Part shown: positions 26,001 through 33,620 of the stretch, in pieces
Numbering within the stretch: the stretch's first letter is position 1
Layout: every line of letters begins with the position of its first letter
Source: Desulfobacteraceae bacterium
GTDB taxonomy: Bacteria > Desulfobacterota > Desulfobacteria > Desulfobacterales > Desulfobacteraceae
Direction: 5' to 3'
DNA length: 38,248 bases
Assembly: GCA_004796375.1 (NCBI GenBank)
Contig: QZLA01000104.1
Location: 1 to 38,248, forward strand
Notes under the pieces: generated by a model
Told to the model about the DNA's origin: nothing
Database searches by the model: none
The model's input: the letters and a program-made list of their open reading frames with translations, nothing else
Position numbers and translations under genes: made by a program

Positions 26001-27658
26001 GTTCTGACAAACCCTTGATTTTCCCGGTTAGTTATTACAGTGACCCACTCAAACTTCTGATATGGCTCCAGTAGTTGACGAATCCGGCCATCCGGGCTGG
26101 CATCGTCAATAATGATCAGATCAAAGGGTATCGTTGTATATTTGAAGATACTTTCAAGGCATGCCTTTGTTTCTTCATAGGCATCATAAACCGGAACAAT
26201 GACAGTGATCCCGGTGTTGCGGATCATCTTCAGAATGGATTGAACGGTTCCGGAGTCTATCAGACCCGTGCCTGAATCAACCTGTCCCATGGACGGTTCA
26301 GGAGAGGACGGATTAATCAGTTTTTTTTTTTGTCCCGGCAGGCTCTGGTGAATTTCTTGAAACGTCTTTAAAATATTCTCATGAGCCATGGGCACTTTTC
26401 TTTTAAACATCAGGGTTTGCAGTATCCCGCCAAGTAAATTCCCGATCCGCCATCGGTTGGAGGCCAGAAGACCGGAAAAATCGTTGTGAATCCGATCAAC
26501 AAACCGATTCAACTGCTTCACCTGACTCTCCGCAGTCTGGATCTTTTTCCTGTACTGATCCATCTCCTTGGTTTTCTCTTGGATAATCCGGTCTTTCTCC
26601 TTGGTTTTCTCTTGGATAATCCGGTCTTTCTCCTTGGTTTTCTCTTGGATAATCCGGTCTTTCTCCTGCAGCGCGGCCTGCTGTTTTTCGATTTTTCTCA
26701 ACCGTTCTTCCAGAAGCGTATCTCTTTGCCTTAGCCGCGCTTGGTTTTCCTCAATCAGAGCCTGTTGTACCTCCATTTCCTTTTTTGCTTTTTGCATAAA
26801 CTCCTGATGAGACCCCAATTGCTTTGCGTGATCCTTGATCAGGTTTTCGACCTTCTGTTTTACCCTGATCAGTTCATCATCTCTCCGGTTGATGGAAATC
26901 TGCTTTAATATCCTGTCGTTTTCAACCTGCTCTATCAGACGATGTATCGGTTGAGAGACACGAAGGCTTTTAATCAGATCCGCCAGGGCCGAATTGTTTT
27001 CCAGCAGAGATCTCGAAATCAGGATCCCAAGTCCATAAAGCCCCGGGATTGTAAGCAGCTCTAATTGATATGATGTTTGCTCGACAAAATCTTCAATTGC
27101 TGTTAGCACACCATTCTGGGGATCGTTTTCATAGACGGCATTGTATAAATCACAATTCAAGCCGCCATCATTGGAAAGGTCTGTCTGGCCCGGGATCATC
27201 CCCTTTTTCAGGTAGGGTTTTCGATACATCTCGGGTATGTTATCCGGATTGTAATATAAGTCCCTTCGCGCATAGGGCCATCCGATATCATGAAAAAAGG
27301 TCACCGGATAATCCTGTTCCTTTTGCAAACAATTGCGCTCAATCTGTTTGAGTTCATTGAATACGGTATACCAGTTATGATCTCCATCAATGAACACCAG
27401 GTCAAATTGTTCAATCAGGGGCAACGCGGATAAACTTAAAGAATTATAAAACGTGAATATACCGTCATATTTATCGAGCCAGTTTTGGACATCAAATTGG
27501 GGGGCGGGGTCAATTGAATAGAGCTTTGATCCGTTTAATTGGCAGTAATCCAGCAACTTTTGGGTGCTTTTCCCGAATTCCGCTCCAACTTCCACAATAG
27601 ATCCGGGCCGGTAGACTGTAAGAACCGGTTCAATAATGATTTCCCAATATCGGTGCAT
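23090..27658 (-). CDS. Methyltransferase/coiled-coil/GT2/GT4/GT4 fusion protein
   Basis: A 1522-residue cytoplasmic protein with five modules. (1) Residues 1-230: class I methyltransferase with SIVEVGAEFGKST and LVFIDGDHNW, like Methyltransf_24. (2) About 240-400: a long coiled coil including three exact copies of an 11-residue unit (KDRIIQEKTKE). (3) About 483-730: a GT2 domain with ITVIVPVYDAYE, IDDASPDG and LLNSDTVVT. (4) About 760-1150: a GT-B domain with SEAWASGIPVLSF. (5) 1166-1522: a second GT-B-like domain with EIDDNI and a C-terminal EATGLLVE. It lies between the exporter ATPase and a GT4 gene. A polymerase that builds the repeat unit, with a methyl cap and a coiled-coil ruler, is a plausible inference. 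I know WbdD/WbdA as separate proteins with a similar division of labour. Confidence 0.85.
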   Translation of the reverse strand: MHRYWEIIIEPVLTVYRPGSIVEVGAEFGKSTQKLLDYCQLNGSKLYSIDPAPQFDVQNWLDKYDGIFTFYNSLSLSALPLIEQFDLVFIDGDHNWYTVFNELKQIERNCLQKEQDYPVTFFHDIGWPYARRDLYYNPDNIPEMYRKPYLKKGMIPGQTDLSNDGGLNCDLYNAVYENDPQNGVLTAIEDFVEQTSYQLELLTIPGLYGLGILISRSLLENNSALADLIKSLRVSQPIHRLIEQVENDRILKQISINRRDDELIRVKQKVENLIKDHAKQLGSHQEFMQKAKKEMEVQQALIEENQARLRQRDTLLEERLRKIEKQQAALQEKDRIIQEKTKEKDRIIQEKTKEKDRIIQEKTKEMDQYRKKIQTAESQVKQLNRFVDRIHNDFSGLLASNRWRIGNLLGGILQTLMFKRKVPMAHENILKTFQEIHQSLPGQKKKLINPSSPEPSMGQVDSGTGLIDSGTVQSILKMIRNTGITVIVPVYDAYEETKACLESIFKYTTIPFDLIIIDDASPDGRIRQLLEPYQKFEWVTVITNRENQGFVRTVNLGMEQAKGDVVLLNSDTVVTPRWLQKLFITAYSKKKIATVTPFSNASGAFSVPFAGKNDEIVPHLTIDGMARLVERISGRIYPEVPTGNGFCMYIKRRVIDEIGVFDHVNFHRGYGEENDFCMRAMKKGWTHVIDDASFIYHKNSASFSGEKAALIKENRKILDRLHPEYTGLVRKFLSSKTIEDIRKRIHTAMHHESDSRPSDHLRILYVLHEGTGGTPATNQDLMGHICSSHECYMLTSTSTHLILRGVDGERSVEICRYRLTSSWSAKQFTSEQFQQIYFSILVNYHIELVHIRHLFKHSFDLPSICSSLGIGVVFSFHDFYHVCPSIHLLDHDKRYCAGTCSPGGGQCRIPSGLLKDLPRLKDWIPEWRDQVSRVMTHCKAFVTTSEYTRRIYLKAYPELKDSVFKVIEHGRDFDYSHQTRARLPGPGGKIKILIPGNIEDHKGSEFIRSLKKADTSNQIEFHFLGTASKDLDGCGIYHGTYNRENFQEKVNDICPAFIGIFSIWPETYCHTLSEAWASGIPVLSFDIGTIGERMRAQDGGWFLELESPEKSYDIILDIVRDQKGFENVRQGVCRIRFKTTRQMADEYMSIYRQVMASGGMKRTVRNIVLFTPQGGGKFPGSSHIRCLLPLNHPLISDKYVLHVMPPGDGRSLLEDHASRHRVDYILVQRDCLVEDNLDGVLEWAKTQTVPIIYEIDDNILGIDEEHPEYAAYKSRISNIKRLCHQSSAVVVSTPSLKKALSDLSSNIRVIRNSLDESLWFSPAGAKVSQKRTTAKEIRVGYMGTYTHGGDLDILKEVVPMAKDVLLHEHGIRLEFSMIGGQKDPLLSKAWYNRIRIPKESGEYPEFVRWLRRSVDWDIAVAPLADTPLNQSKSELKFLEYTALGAAGIYSRVGAYDQVIDHEATGLLVEADSTEQWLNALVRLSVDEKLRLRLKENALKVVLDQYLLKHNVNQWMSLFEQIK
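26564..26662. repeat. Three exact 33-bp tandem repeats in the coiled coil
   Basis: Bases 26564-26596, 26597-26629 and 26630-26662 are identical 33-mers. Each encodes 11 residues (KDRIIQEKTKE on the minus strand) and the unit keeps the frame. Sequence on both sides diverges at once. Perfect identity implies recent expansion or ongoing length variation. Adding or losing copies would change coiled-coil length in steps of 11 residues without breaking the protein. Confidence 0.95.
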
Positions 27659-27679
27659 ATACTAGATTCCTTTTTGATC

Positions 27680-29242
27680 TTAACGATTCTGCCTCATGTG
27701 GTTTACGTATGCCGATACGGCCTGCCTGGCCTGACCGTCAAATTCAATTACCCCATTCTCCAGCCACAATCCCCGGTTGCAGACTTGATTGACGAACGGC
27801 ATGCTGTGGGTGACGACAATGACAGCTTTGGCTTCTTCAAGCAGTTCCTGAATTTTATCACTTGCCTTCTTGTAAAAAGAGATATCACCCGCGTTTAACG
27901 CCTCATCAATAATAAAAATATCAGGCTTGATGGTTGCCGCAATGCTGAATCCCAGTTTCGCCAGCATACCGCTTGAGTATTGTTTTACCGGTTGGTCAAT
28001 GATACTTCCAAGCTCTGAAAAGTCAATGATATCTTTACTCAGGTGGGTGAGCTGTTTGCGGGACATCCCAAGCATTAACCCGTTTAAAAGGATATTCTCC
28101 CTCCCTGTCAGCTGGATGTTGAACCCCGTGCCAAAGGACAACAGTGCGGTTGTCTCACCGTCAACAAAAACATGCCCCTTGTCTGGCTTGAGTATGCCGC
28201 TCAATACGCGGCACAAGGTGGTTTTTCCAGCGCCGTTTCGGCCGACAATGCCTACAACATCCCCTTTTTTCACCTTGAAATCAACCTGCTTCAGAGGCCA
28301 GAATGATTTTTTCTTTCTTTCCTGACCTGTCCGGTCGTGTACTGGAAAACTGATGCCGAGTTTTTCAACGTTAACGACCACCTGTTCGGAAATCACGTTT
28401 CTTGGGCGTAACAACTCAATGGTCGGTATGGGCTTTCTGTCTTTATAAGGGCCCCGATAAGCCTGCACAATCTTCAGAGGATCCCCGTACTCCCGAACCT
28501 TGCCCTGATCTATCCAAAGCGCTTTTGTACAATACTTTTCAACAAACTCAAGATTGTGGGTCACCACAATTACAATCTTTGAGTTTCTGATTACCTCTTG
28601 AAGCTTTCTCCCAGCTTTTTCTGCAAATGCAATATCACCTGCACTCAACGCTTCATCGAGAATCAAAACCTCGGGCTCAATCATGGCGCCTATACTGAAT
28701 GCGAGGCGTGCCCGCATCCCTATGGAATAATTTTTCAAAGGTTCATTGATGAACCGGCCGATCCCTGAAAAATCGACAATTTCATCAAATATGGTGTCAA
28801 TCTGTGACCGGGTGAACCCGAGCATCATCCCGTTCAGATAAACATTGTCCCTTCCGGATAACTGATAATTGAAACCGGTCCCCAAAGCCAGAAGCGCCGA
28901 CACTTTTCCGTTGACATGAACCCTCCCGCTGTCCGGTTTCAATACGTTTGCTATCAATCTGCAAAACGTACTTTTCCCGGCACCGTTGCGGCCAATAACC
29001 CCGACAATATCCCCTGCATACCCCCTGAAATCAATCTGATCAAGCGCCCAGAAGTACTTTTTCTGCCTTCCCTTCCTGAACAGGTTAAATACCCTGGATT
29101 GCAGGTTCTCAAGACTCCTGCGGTTTCCTGTAGGATATTTCAATCCTGCTTTCTCCATTATCACAACAGGTTCCTGTGCATACGCCGGTTCAACCTGTCC
29201 AGGATCCGGAGAAAAAATCTTATCGCTGTCAACAGGGCGCAT
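27680..29242 (-). CDS. Wzt-like exporter ATPase with two nucleotide-binding domains
   Basis: A 520-residue protein composed of two homologous ABC domains spaced 250 residues apart. Walker A is GRNGAGKST (Lys90) and GRNGAGKTT (Lys340). The signature motifs are YSIGM and YSSGM, Walker B reads LILDEALSAGD and FIIDEALNAGD, and the H-loop is VTHN and VTHS. All catalytic residues look intact in both halves. Sequence resembles Wzt/TagH-type ATPases for O-antigen or teichoic acid export. Usual Wzt has one such domain and works as a homodimer; here the pair is joined and there is no extra C-terminal carbohydrate-binding domain. It is paired with the permease just upstream and with the polymerase gene 21 bases downstream. 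Confidence 0.92.
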   Translation of the reverse strand: MRPVDSDKIFSPDPGQVEPAYAQEPVVIMEKAGLKYPTGNRRSLENLQSRVFNLFRKGRQKKYFWALDQIDFRGYAGDIVGVIGRNGAGKSTFCRLIANVLKPDSGRVHVNGKVSALLALGTGFNYQLSGRDNVYLNGMMLGFTRSQIDTIFDEIVDFSGIGRFINEPLKNYSIGMRARLAFSIGAMIEPEVLILDEALSAGDIAFAEKAGRKLQEVIRNSKIVIVVTHNLEFVEKYCTKALWIDQGKVREYGDPLKIVQAYRGPYKDRKPIPTIELLRPRNVISEQVVVNVEKLGISFPVHDRTGQERKKKSFWPLKQVDFKVKKGDVVGIVGRNGAGKTTLCRVLSGILKPDKGHVFVDGETTALLSFGTGFNIQLTGRENILLNGLMLGMSRKQLTHLSKDIIDFSELGSIIDQPVKQYSSGMLAKLGFSIAATIKPDIFIIDEALNAGDISFYKKASDKIQELLEEAKAVIVVTHSMPFVNQVCNRGLWLENGVIEFDGQARQAVSAYVNHMRQNR

Positions 29243-29255
29243 CGAAAAAATTCAC

Positions 29256-30065
29256 TTATAAGCTTTTCAGGATAAGGTGCTCTTTGAGACTGTAGAAATA
29301 GAGCATGGGAACGATTGCCAGTACGGATCCCGCCGCGATGATAAGCAATGCCATGCCATCTGGTCCCGTATTCTCCATAAAGACGGAGCGATAGGCATCG
29401 AGCAGATGATACATGGGATTTACCTTCAAAAGAATGACCAGATGTTCAGGAATCATATCTTTGTACCAGATCACCGGCGAACCGAAGAACCAGAGCCGCA
29501 TCCCATGATCCACGAGATTGTTCACATCTCTGATGAACACGCAGACAAATGCAATGGGAAATGAAATGGCCAGCATAAATACCAGCTGAACAAGAATAAT
29601 CACCGGCAGCCAGATGATCTGAGACCCCAGAGAATAATTAAAATAGAATAAAAATATAAAAATGATGATCAGGCCAAAACCGAAATTCACCAGATGGTTC
29701 AACGCTGCACCTACCGGGAATACAGACTTGGGAAGGTATACCTGGGAGATGATGCCGCCTTGTGAAAGAATGGAATTCGATGCTGAACTCACTGTAGCAG
29801 CCATCCACCGCCATACGATCATACCGGACACAAGATACATGCCATATGCGGCACCGCCAGGTCGCTGAAATATGACCACGACCACAAAATAATAAATCGC
29901 AACATTCAGGAACGGGTCAATCAACCACCAGAAGTATCCGAGAAAACTATTCTTATGCTGGGCCTTTAAACCGGATATGACCAGGTAAATGATGAGATCC
30001 TTGCGTTTGGCCAAATCCCTTAAATACTGTTTCATCCCTGATGTCACCATATCCTGTCCAACCAT
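29256..30065 (-). CDS. ABC-2 polysaccharide export permease (Wzm-like)
   Basis: A 269-residue inner-membrane protein of the ABC-2 permease type. Residues 1-30 are cytoplasmic, then SFLGYFWWLIDPFLNVAIYYFVV and five further hydrophobic segments give six membrane helices. The family feature YLPKSVFPVGA and a C-terminal YSLKEHLILK are present. It would form the channel with the double-NBD ATPase and move lipid-linked glycan to the periplasm. An internal ATG (MVTSGMK) is an alternative start. It lies 13 bases upstream of the ATPase gene and 9 bases after the first methyltransferase. Confidence 0.9.
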   Translation of the reverse strand: MVGQDMVTSGMKQYLRDLAKRKDLIIYLVISGLKAQHKNSFLGYFWWLIDPFLNVAIYYFVVVVIFQRPGGAAYGMYLVSGMIVWRWMAATVSSASNSILSQGGIISQVYLPKSVFPVGAALNHLVNFGFGLIIIFIFLFYFNYSLGSQIIWLPVIILVQLVFMLAISFPIAFVCVFIRDVNNLVDHGMRLWFFGSPVIWYKDMIPEHLVILLKVNPMYHLLDAYRSVFMENTGPDGMALLIIAAGSVLAIVPMLYFYSLKEHLILKSL

Positions 30066-30074
30066 CTCATACGA

Positions 30075-30683
30075 CTAAATCCCCACCAGGCAGAGCTTGT
30101 GAACCAAATACCGCCAAACCCGATGTTTGACTTCCAGAATCCAAGGGTAGGTCCCCTTTTTGCAGATCATGACGACATCCAACCAGGCATTGCTCGAATC
30201 TGCATATTCAGGTTCAGGTTCCTTCTGTCGATATACTTTGAGTTCCTGCAATAGAGCGAACTTGATCAGCGCCTTGAACCCATCCTCATAAAACCGCCAG
30301 CAATCAACAGGAAAGCGATGCTCGTGCCCGCTTGAAGGTGCAATGATACAGCATAACCCGCCAGGCTTTAGAACACGGGCAATCTCAAGCATTGTCACCC
30401 AGAAATATTCAACATGTTCCAGGGCCTGTCCGCTGATAACAACATCTGCACTGCCGGTTCCGATCTCACTCCAGGAGTAGGGATCCTTAAGCACGATATC
30501 TACATTCTTCCCCTTTTCCATGTCCATGCCTTTATAACACCAGGGTGTTTCATCAAAGATGTCCTTGTAGGTTCCATTCACATCCTGGCTTCCCAGATCG
30601 AGTATCGTTAACGGCTCATGGTTCAGGTGCGCCAAGTACTGCTTTTTAAAATTCAGCATCTTATCATAAGAACTTTGATGCAT
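30075..30683 (-). CDS. SAM methyltransferase at the head of the glycan operon
   Basis: A 202-residue class I methyltransferase: ILDLGSQDVNG (SAM site), ADVVISGQALEHVEYFWV and RVLKPGGLCCIIAPSS. I chose the ATG at 30683 because a perfect AGGAGG (minus strand, 30693-30698) lies nine bases upstream. The open frame has eight more codons with a poorer context. It is the first gene of the minus-strand glycan operon, next to the permease, and a possible -10 (TATACT) lies about 35 bases ahead of it. Methylation of the glycan or its carrier is inferred. Confidence 0.85.
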   Translation of the reverse strand: MHQSSYDKMLNFKKQYLAHLNHEPLTILDLGSQDVNGTYKDIFDETPWCYKGMDMEKGKNVDIVLKDPYSWSEIGTGSADVVISGQALEHVEYFWVTMLEIARVLKPGGLCCIIAPSSGHEHRFPVDCWRFYEDGFKALIKFALLQELKVYRQKEPEPEYADSSNAWLDVVMICKKGTYPWILEVKHRVWRYLVHKLCLVGI

Positions 30684-30716
30684 GGTTGCTGCCCTCCTAA
30701 AATTCATACTTCAAAT

Positions 30717-30722
30717 AGTATA
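30717..30722 (-). promoter_or_regulatory. Possible -10 box of the glycan operon
   Basis: TATACT on the minus strand matches five of six -10 consensus bases. TTGACT lies upstream but only 12 bases away, too close for a normal -35, so an activator-dependent promoter is possible. The 5' leader would be about 27 bases and would include the AGGAGG site. Weak evidence. Confidence 0.3.
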
Positions 30723-30953
30723 GGGAACCCGGGCAGTCAACATCTATTTGCACCGCATGATGATATTCACCCAACCAGCCTAATTAAACAGACTCATGAT
30801 CATTTCCCGTTAAGCACTGCCGCAACCGCGTTGTCTATCATCATAATAACCATATGGTAACCTTCCGTGACGCTGGTTATCCTTGAACAATCAACAGCGA
30901 AATGGTATTTCATTCAAGATAGAATTTGATAAGATCCATATATCACAAGGAGA

Positions 30954-31973
30954 ATGAAAATTAAACGCTCATCCCTATATGCAATGACCATAATGTCTTT
31001 CTTGTTATCTCTTGCACTCTCTGCATACGGTCAATCAGACATCCGGATCATTTACTCCGGGAAAATGATCGGGAAAATTGAACCCTGCGCTTCCTGAGGC
31101 GGGAAAGATTTTGGCGGTCTTGCCAGAAGAACCAGTTATATCACCACCCAAAAAGACAACAGCACATTGCTGCTTGATATCGGAAGTATTGTTCATCACA
31201 GTGAGAAGGATAAGTTCGAGTTCAAACACGACCTGATATTGGATACCATGAATACCATGGGGTATGATGTCATGAATCTGAGTCGGTTTGATCTCAAATC
31301 ATCTTTGAATTTCCTGGAGCACACCTGTAAAAAATCAGACATGACCTTGGTCAGTGCCAACAACTCCCTCAAGGCACCCGACAATGAGTGTCTGGCCCCC
31401 TATGTCATTAAAACGGTCAATGGGGTTAAAATCGGTATTACCGGTGTTATGTTCGACTTGCCGCTAAAAGGCGCCAATGCACAGCGATACAGTATTGAAC
31501 GGCCCCATCTGGCCCTTCAACGAATTATACCGGAGTTGAAGTCAAAATCGGATTTTATCATCCTGCTTTCTGAACTGGTGGCCAATGACACCCAGGAGCT
31601 TGTGGATATGATTCCCGGAATTGACCTTGCGCTCTGCATCGACAACTCTCCGGTCAACACCGCCCGTGTTCCGGAGACCAAGGTGATGAGCATCATCGAC
31701 AAGGGCCAGGAACTCGGGGTCATCACGCTTGAAAATAGTGACCAGCCCCTTTCCATTAAACATATTGAGCGCGTATCTTTGGACAACACCATTCCTTCTG
31801 ACCCGTCAGTTAAAAAGATTGTGGACGATCAGACCCGCAAGGCGTTTCTGGCCAAAAGAAAGAAAAATAAGCCCAATATCCCTCCCCAACCCAGCAAGGA
31901 TGACATGATGAAAAATCTCAAACTGTCACCCGAGGAATTCTTAAAACAATACGACAAACCGATCACGGATTAA
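30954..31973 (+). CDS. Exported UshA-like selenoprotein with CxxU motif
   Basis: One continuous reading frame of 339 residues, if UGA at 31095-31097 is read as selenocysteine (U48). It has a signal peptide (SLYAMTIMSFLLSLALSAYGQ) and then RIIYSGKMIGKIEPCASUGGKD followed by FGGLARR. Known UshA-like exported proteins of the 5'-nucleotidase group have EPCGC just before a GGLARR-type motif; here the second thiol is replaced by Sec in C45-A-S-U48. After the UGA the frame carries the family's LLLDIGS, VSANNS and VKIGITGVMF segments without interruption. The SECIS-like hairpin follows directly. The ribosome site AAGGAG is only one base from the ATG. A lipoprotein gene follows 13 bases on. The role is probably redox rather than nucleotide hydrolysis, since expected metal ligands look incomplete. 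Simple ORF calling would report only the part from 31167. Confidence 0.87.
31095..31128 (+). promoter_or_regulatory. SECIS-like hairpin for UGA recoding
   Basis: Numbered from the U of UGA, bases 15-21 (UUUUGGC) pair with 28-34 (GCCAGAA) with one G-U pair, enclosing the hexaloop GGUCUU at 22-27. GGUCU at positions 22-26, and a U at position 17, coincide with what I recall of the E. coli fdhF SECIS, where G23, U24 and U17 contact SelB. Such agreement is hard to explain by chance. The lower stem is short. Confidence 0.8.
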
Positions 31974-31986
31974 AAGGATCATTCCC

Positions 31987-32400
31987 ATGAAAAAACGTAT
32001 TATCTATATCCCTGTTATTGTGGTTGTATTCATGCTCTCCGCCTGCGTATCCATGCAGCCCAAGTTTTCCGAGGAAAAACTGCTCAAACGGGTCAATGGC
32101 ATGTTGACGGCAAAAATCAATGATGACTGGATTGATGTATACGAGTATTATTGTGAAAATTATAAGAAAGCCAAATCACTGAAAGCTTTCCTTAAGATCC
32201 ATAAGGTCGATTTCACTGCTTACGAGATCGTTAAGGTCAATCCCAATCCCCAGGATGGTTCGGCTGAAGTGATCGTCAAATACGACATTGTGGTCAAAGG
32301 CGGCATCGAACTCAAGGGGATAAGCCACACCCAGAAATGGATCATGGAAAAAGGGAAATGGATGCTGCTGGTTGAACCGGGGACCACCCCGTTTGATTAG
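31987..32400 (+). CDS. Small lipoprotein co-transcribed with the selenoprotein
   Basis: A 137-residue protein with a lipoprotein signal: basic start, hydrophobic core (IIYIPVIVVVFML) and lipobox LSAC, so Cys20 would be lipidated. The mature part is a compact mixed alpha/beta domain with charged helices (SEEKLLKRVNGML) and strands (AEVIVKYDIVV), ending WMLLVEPGTTPFD. I recognise no named family; an NTF2-like fold is possible but only a guess. It starts 13 bases after the selenoprotein stop with AAAGGA upstream. Co-occurrence suggests that the two act together at the envelope. Confidence 0.75.
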   Translation: MKKRIIYIPVIVVVFMLSACVSMQPKFSEEKLLKRVNGMLTAKINDDWIDVYEYYCENYKKAKSLKAFLKIHKVDFTAYEIVKVNPNPQDGSAEVIVKYDIVVKGGIELKGISHTQKWIMEKGKWMLLVEPGTTPFD

Positions 32401-32406
32401 CGTCCG

Positions 32407-33027
32407 CTAAAACGCATATCCAAAGGTTTCAACATCCTTAGCGTACAACTGTTCTACCAGATCACGGGTCTCTGCCGTGTAATACTCCCGGTAATGGCTG
32501 CGCGGGGTGGTATTTAATTTGGGAAACTCCGGCGGTTCGATGCCGAGTGTTTCAAATACCGGTGCCAGGCTATGGGGCAAATCCTCAAACCTCACAATAT
32601 AGTCCGCAACGAACGCTCCGTTTTCATCCGATCCCAGCTCAAACTGGGACCGGGTAAAATGGTGCCAGTCATGAATCTGTTCGAGCAGTTTCTCAGGGTC
32701 TGTACTGAACTGCTTTGGCGGGCCTGGCGGATGGAGGAGCACATCCCTCAGGCTCCGGCGACGGGTGGATGGACAATAGTGCCAGGATGAGATCACCTTA
32801 TCCCAGGGATTTCGGACCACGGTAAATTTCCATGCCTGGTCAAAAAAAGACGGATATCTCCGCTGGTACTCCCTCAGCCCCACATTGGTTTCCCCAACCT
32901 CAATATCGTAAGCATAGCATATGGATACCGGCCCGGGTTTCTCATATGACAGCGTGCAATGCTGTTCAAGGATATTCCTTATGGAGGTACCGGCACACTT
33001 GGGTTTCCTCAACCAGAGGACATCCAT
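32407..33027 (-). CDS. Sulfotransferase family protein
   Basis: A 206-residue protein with the PAPS loop RKPKCAGTSIRNIL near the N-terminus and the 3' phosphate motif VVRNPWDKVISSW. These place it in the sulfotransferase-2-like group, related to carbohydrate sulfotransferases. It lacks a signal peptide and is predicted cytoplasmic, although its three operon partners look exported. It begins three bases after the stop of the CxxCH gene. The acceptor is unknown; the nearby glycan locus is a natural candidate. Confidence 0.82.
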   Translation of the reverse strand: MDVLWLRKPKCAGTSIRNILEQHCTLSYEKPGPVSICYAYDIEVGETNVGLREYQRRYPSFFDQAWKFTVVRNPWDKVISSWHYCPSTRRRSLRDVLLHPPGPPKQFSTDPEKLLEQIHDWHHFTRSQFELGSDENGAFVADYIVRFEDLPHSLAPVFETLGIEPPEFPKLNTTPRSHYREYYTAETRDLVEQLYAKDVETFGYAF

Positions 33028-33030
33028 GGG

Positions 33031-33609
33031 CTATTCGGCCTTTGCAAGCATTTCAGAGACCCAGATCACCTTTTCTTTGAGCTGGGTCAGCCACTGATCC
33101 TCATCCAGGCCGCTCACGTCATCACTGACCCACTTGTAGAGCTGTGACCCGGATAATTTTTGCCAAGCAGCTTCCATACTGTCTTTAAGATCAATCTCAT
33201 CGGGCCGTCCGGAATTGAGGAAGATTTCCAGGGAGAACTGTTCCATGGGATCGATGGATGCCCGGCCCGTAGCTGCAAGAACAATCTGAACACTTGAATG
33301 ATCTTTGATCCACTGGATAAAAAGATTCTCCCCGGCATTCCATGCTTTGATCTCATATCCCTCATCAGAGTTTTGCCTGGTCCCGGTTTTCTTGACCCCG
33401 TCCAGGTCCAGCTTGATCATCTTGCCCACAGGCAGTGCCGTGATACTGAGCACCCCTTCCCTGCCCAGAATCTGTTTGGCCTCTTCTCCCCTGAAATGGA
33501 TTGAGCCATGACAGACGTCACAGGCTGAATAGTTGGAGATATCTGCACTGTGTCCAACGGATAAACAGCAGAGGAAAATAAAAACCACAAGGGTTGGATA
33601 ACCTTTCAT
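33031..33609 (-). CDS. Exported protein with one CxxCH heme motif
   Basis: A 192-residue protein with a signal peptide (KGYPTLVVFIFLCCLSVGHS, cut before ADIS). Directly after it is CDVCHGSIHF, a single heme c attachment site. The rest is acidic and mixed alpha/beta with no family I recognise, ending in a helical region (EKVIWVSEMLAKAE). A periplasmic single-heme protein is the simplest reading, although a CxxCH alone is not proof of heme binding and no distal Met ligand is obvious. It lies between the transglutaminase-like gene and the sulfotransferase with 4- to 11-base gaps, so they form one operon. Confidence 0.68.
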   Translation of the reverse strand: MKGYPTLVVFIFLCCLSVGHSADISNYSACDVCHGSIHFRGEEAKQILGREGVLSITALPVGKMIKLDLDGVKKTGTRQNSDEGYEIKAWNAGENLFIQWIKDHSSVQIVLAATGRASIDPMEQFSLEIFLNSGRPDEIDLKDSMEAAWQKLSGSQLYKWVSDDVSGLDEDQWLTQLKEKVIWVSEMLAKAE

Positions 33610-33620
33610 TGATTCACCAG

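Noticed and set aside
26486-26807. Plus-strand ORFs with FLLDNPVFLLG-like repeats
   Set aside because: They are the antisense reading of the coiled-coil repeats in the 1522-residue protein.
31095-31097. UGA as a nonsense mutation making a pseudogene
   Set aside because: The reading frame is intact on both sides, the codon replaces a conserved thiol, and a SECIS-like hairpin follows. A random stop would not produce all three.
31196-31792. Minus-strand ORFs inside the selenoprotein gene
   Set aside because: They lie opposite a gene with family motifs and have no ribosome site or recognisable product; they are shadow frames.
32397-32410. Palindrome TTAGCG/CGCTAA at two convergent stop codons
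   Set aside because: Six-base arms without a T tract cannot be an effective terminator and probably reflect the two stop codons facing each other.
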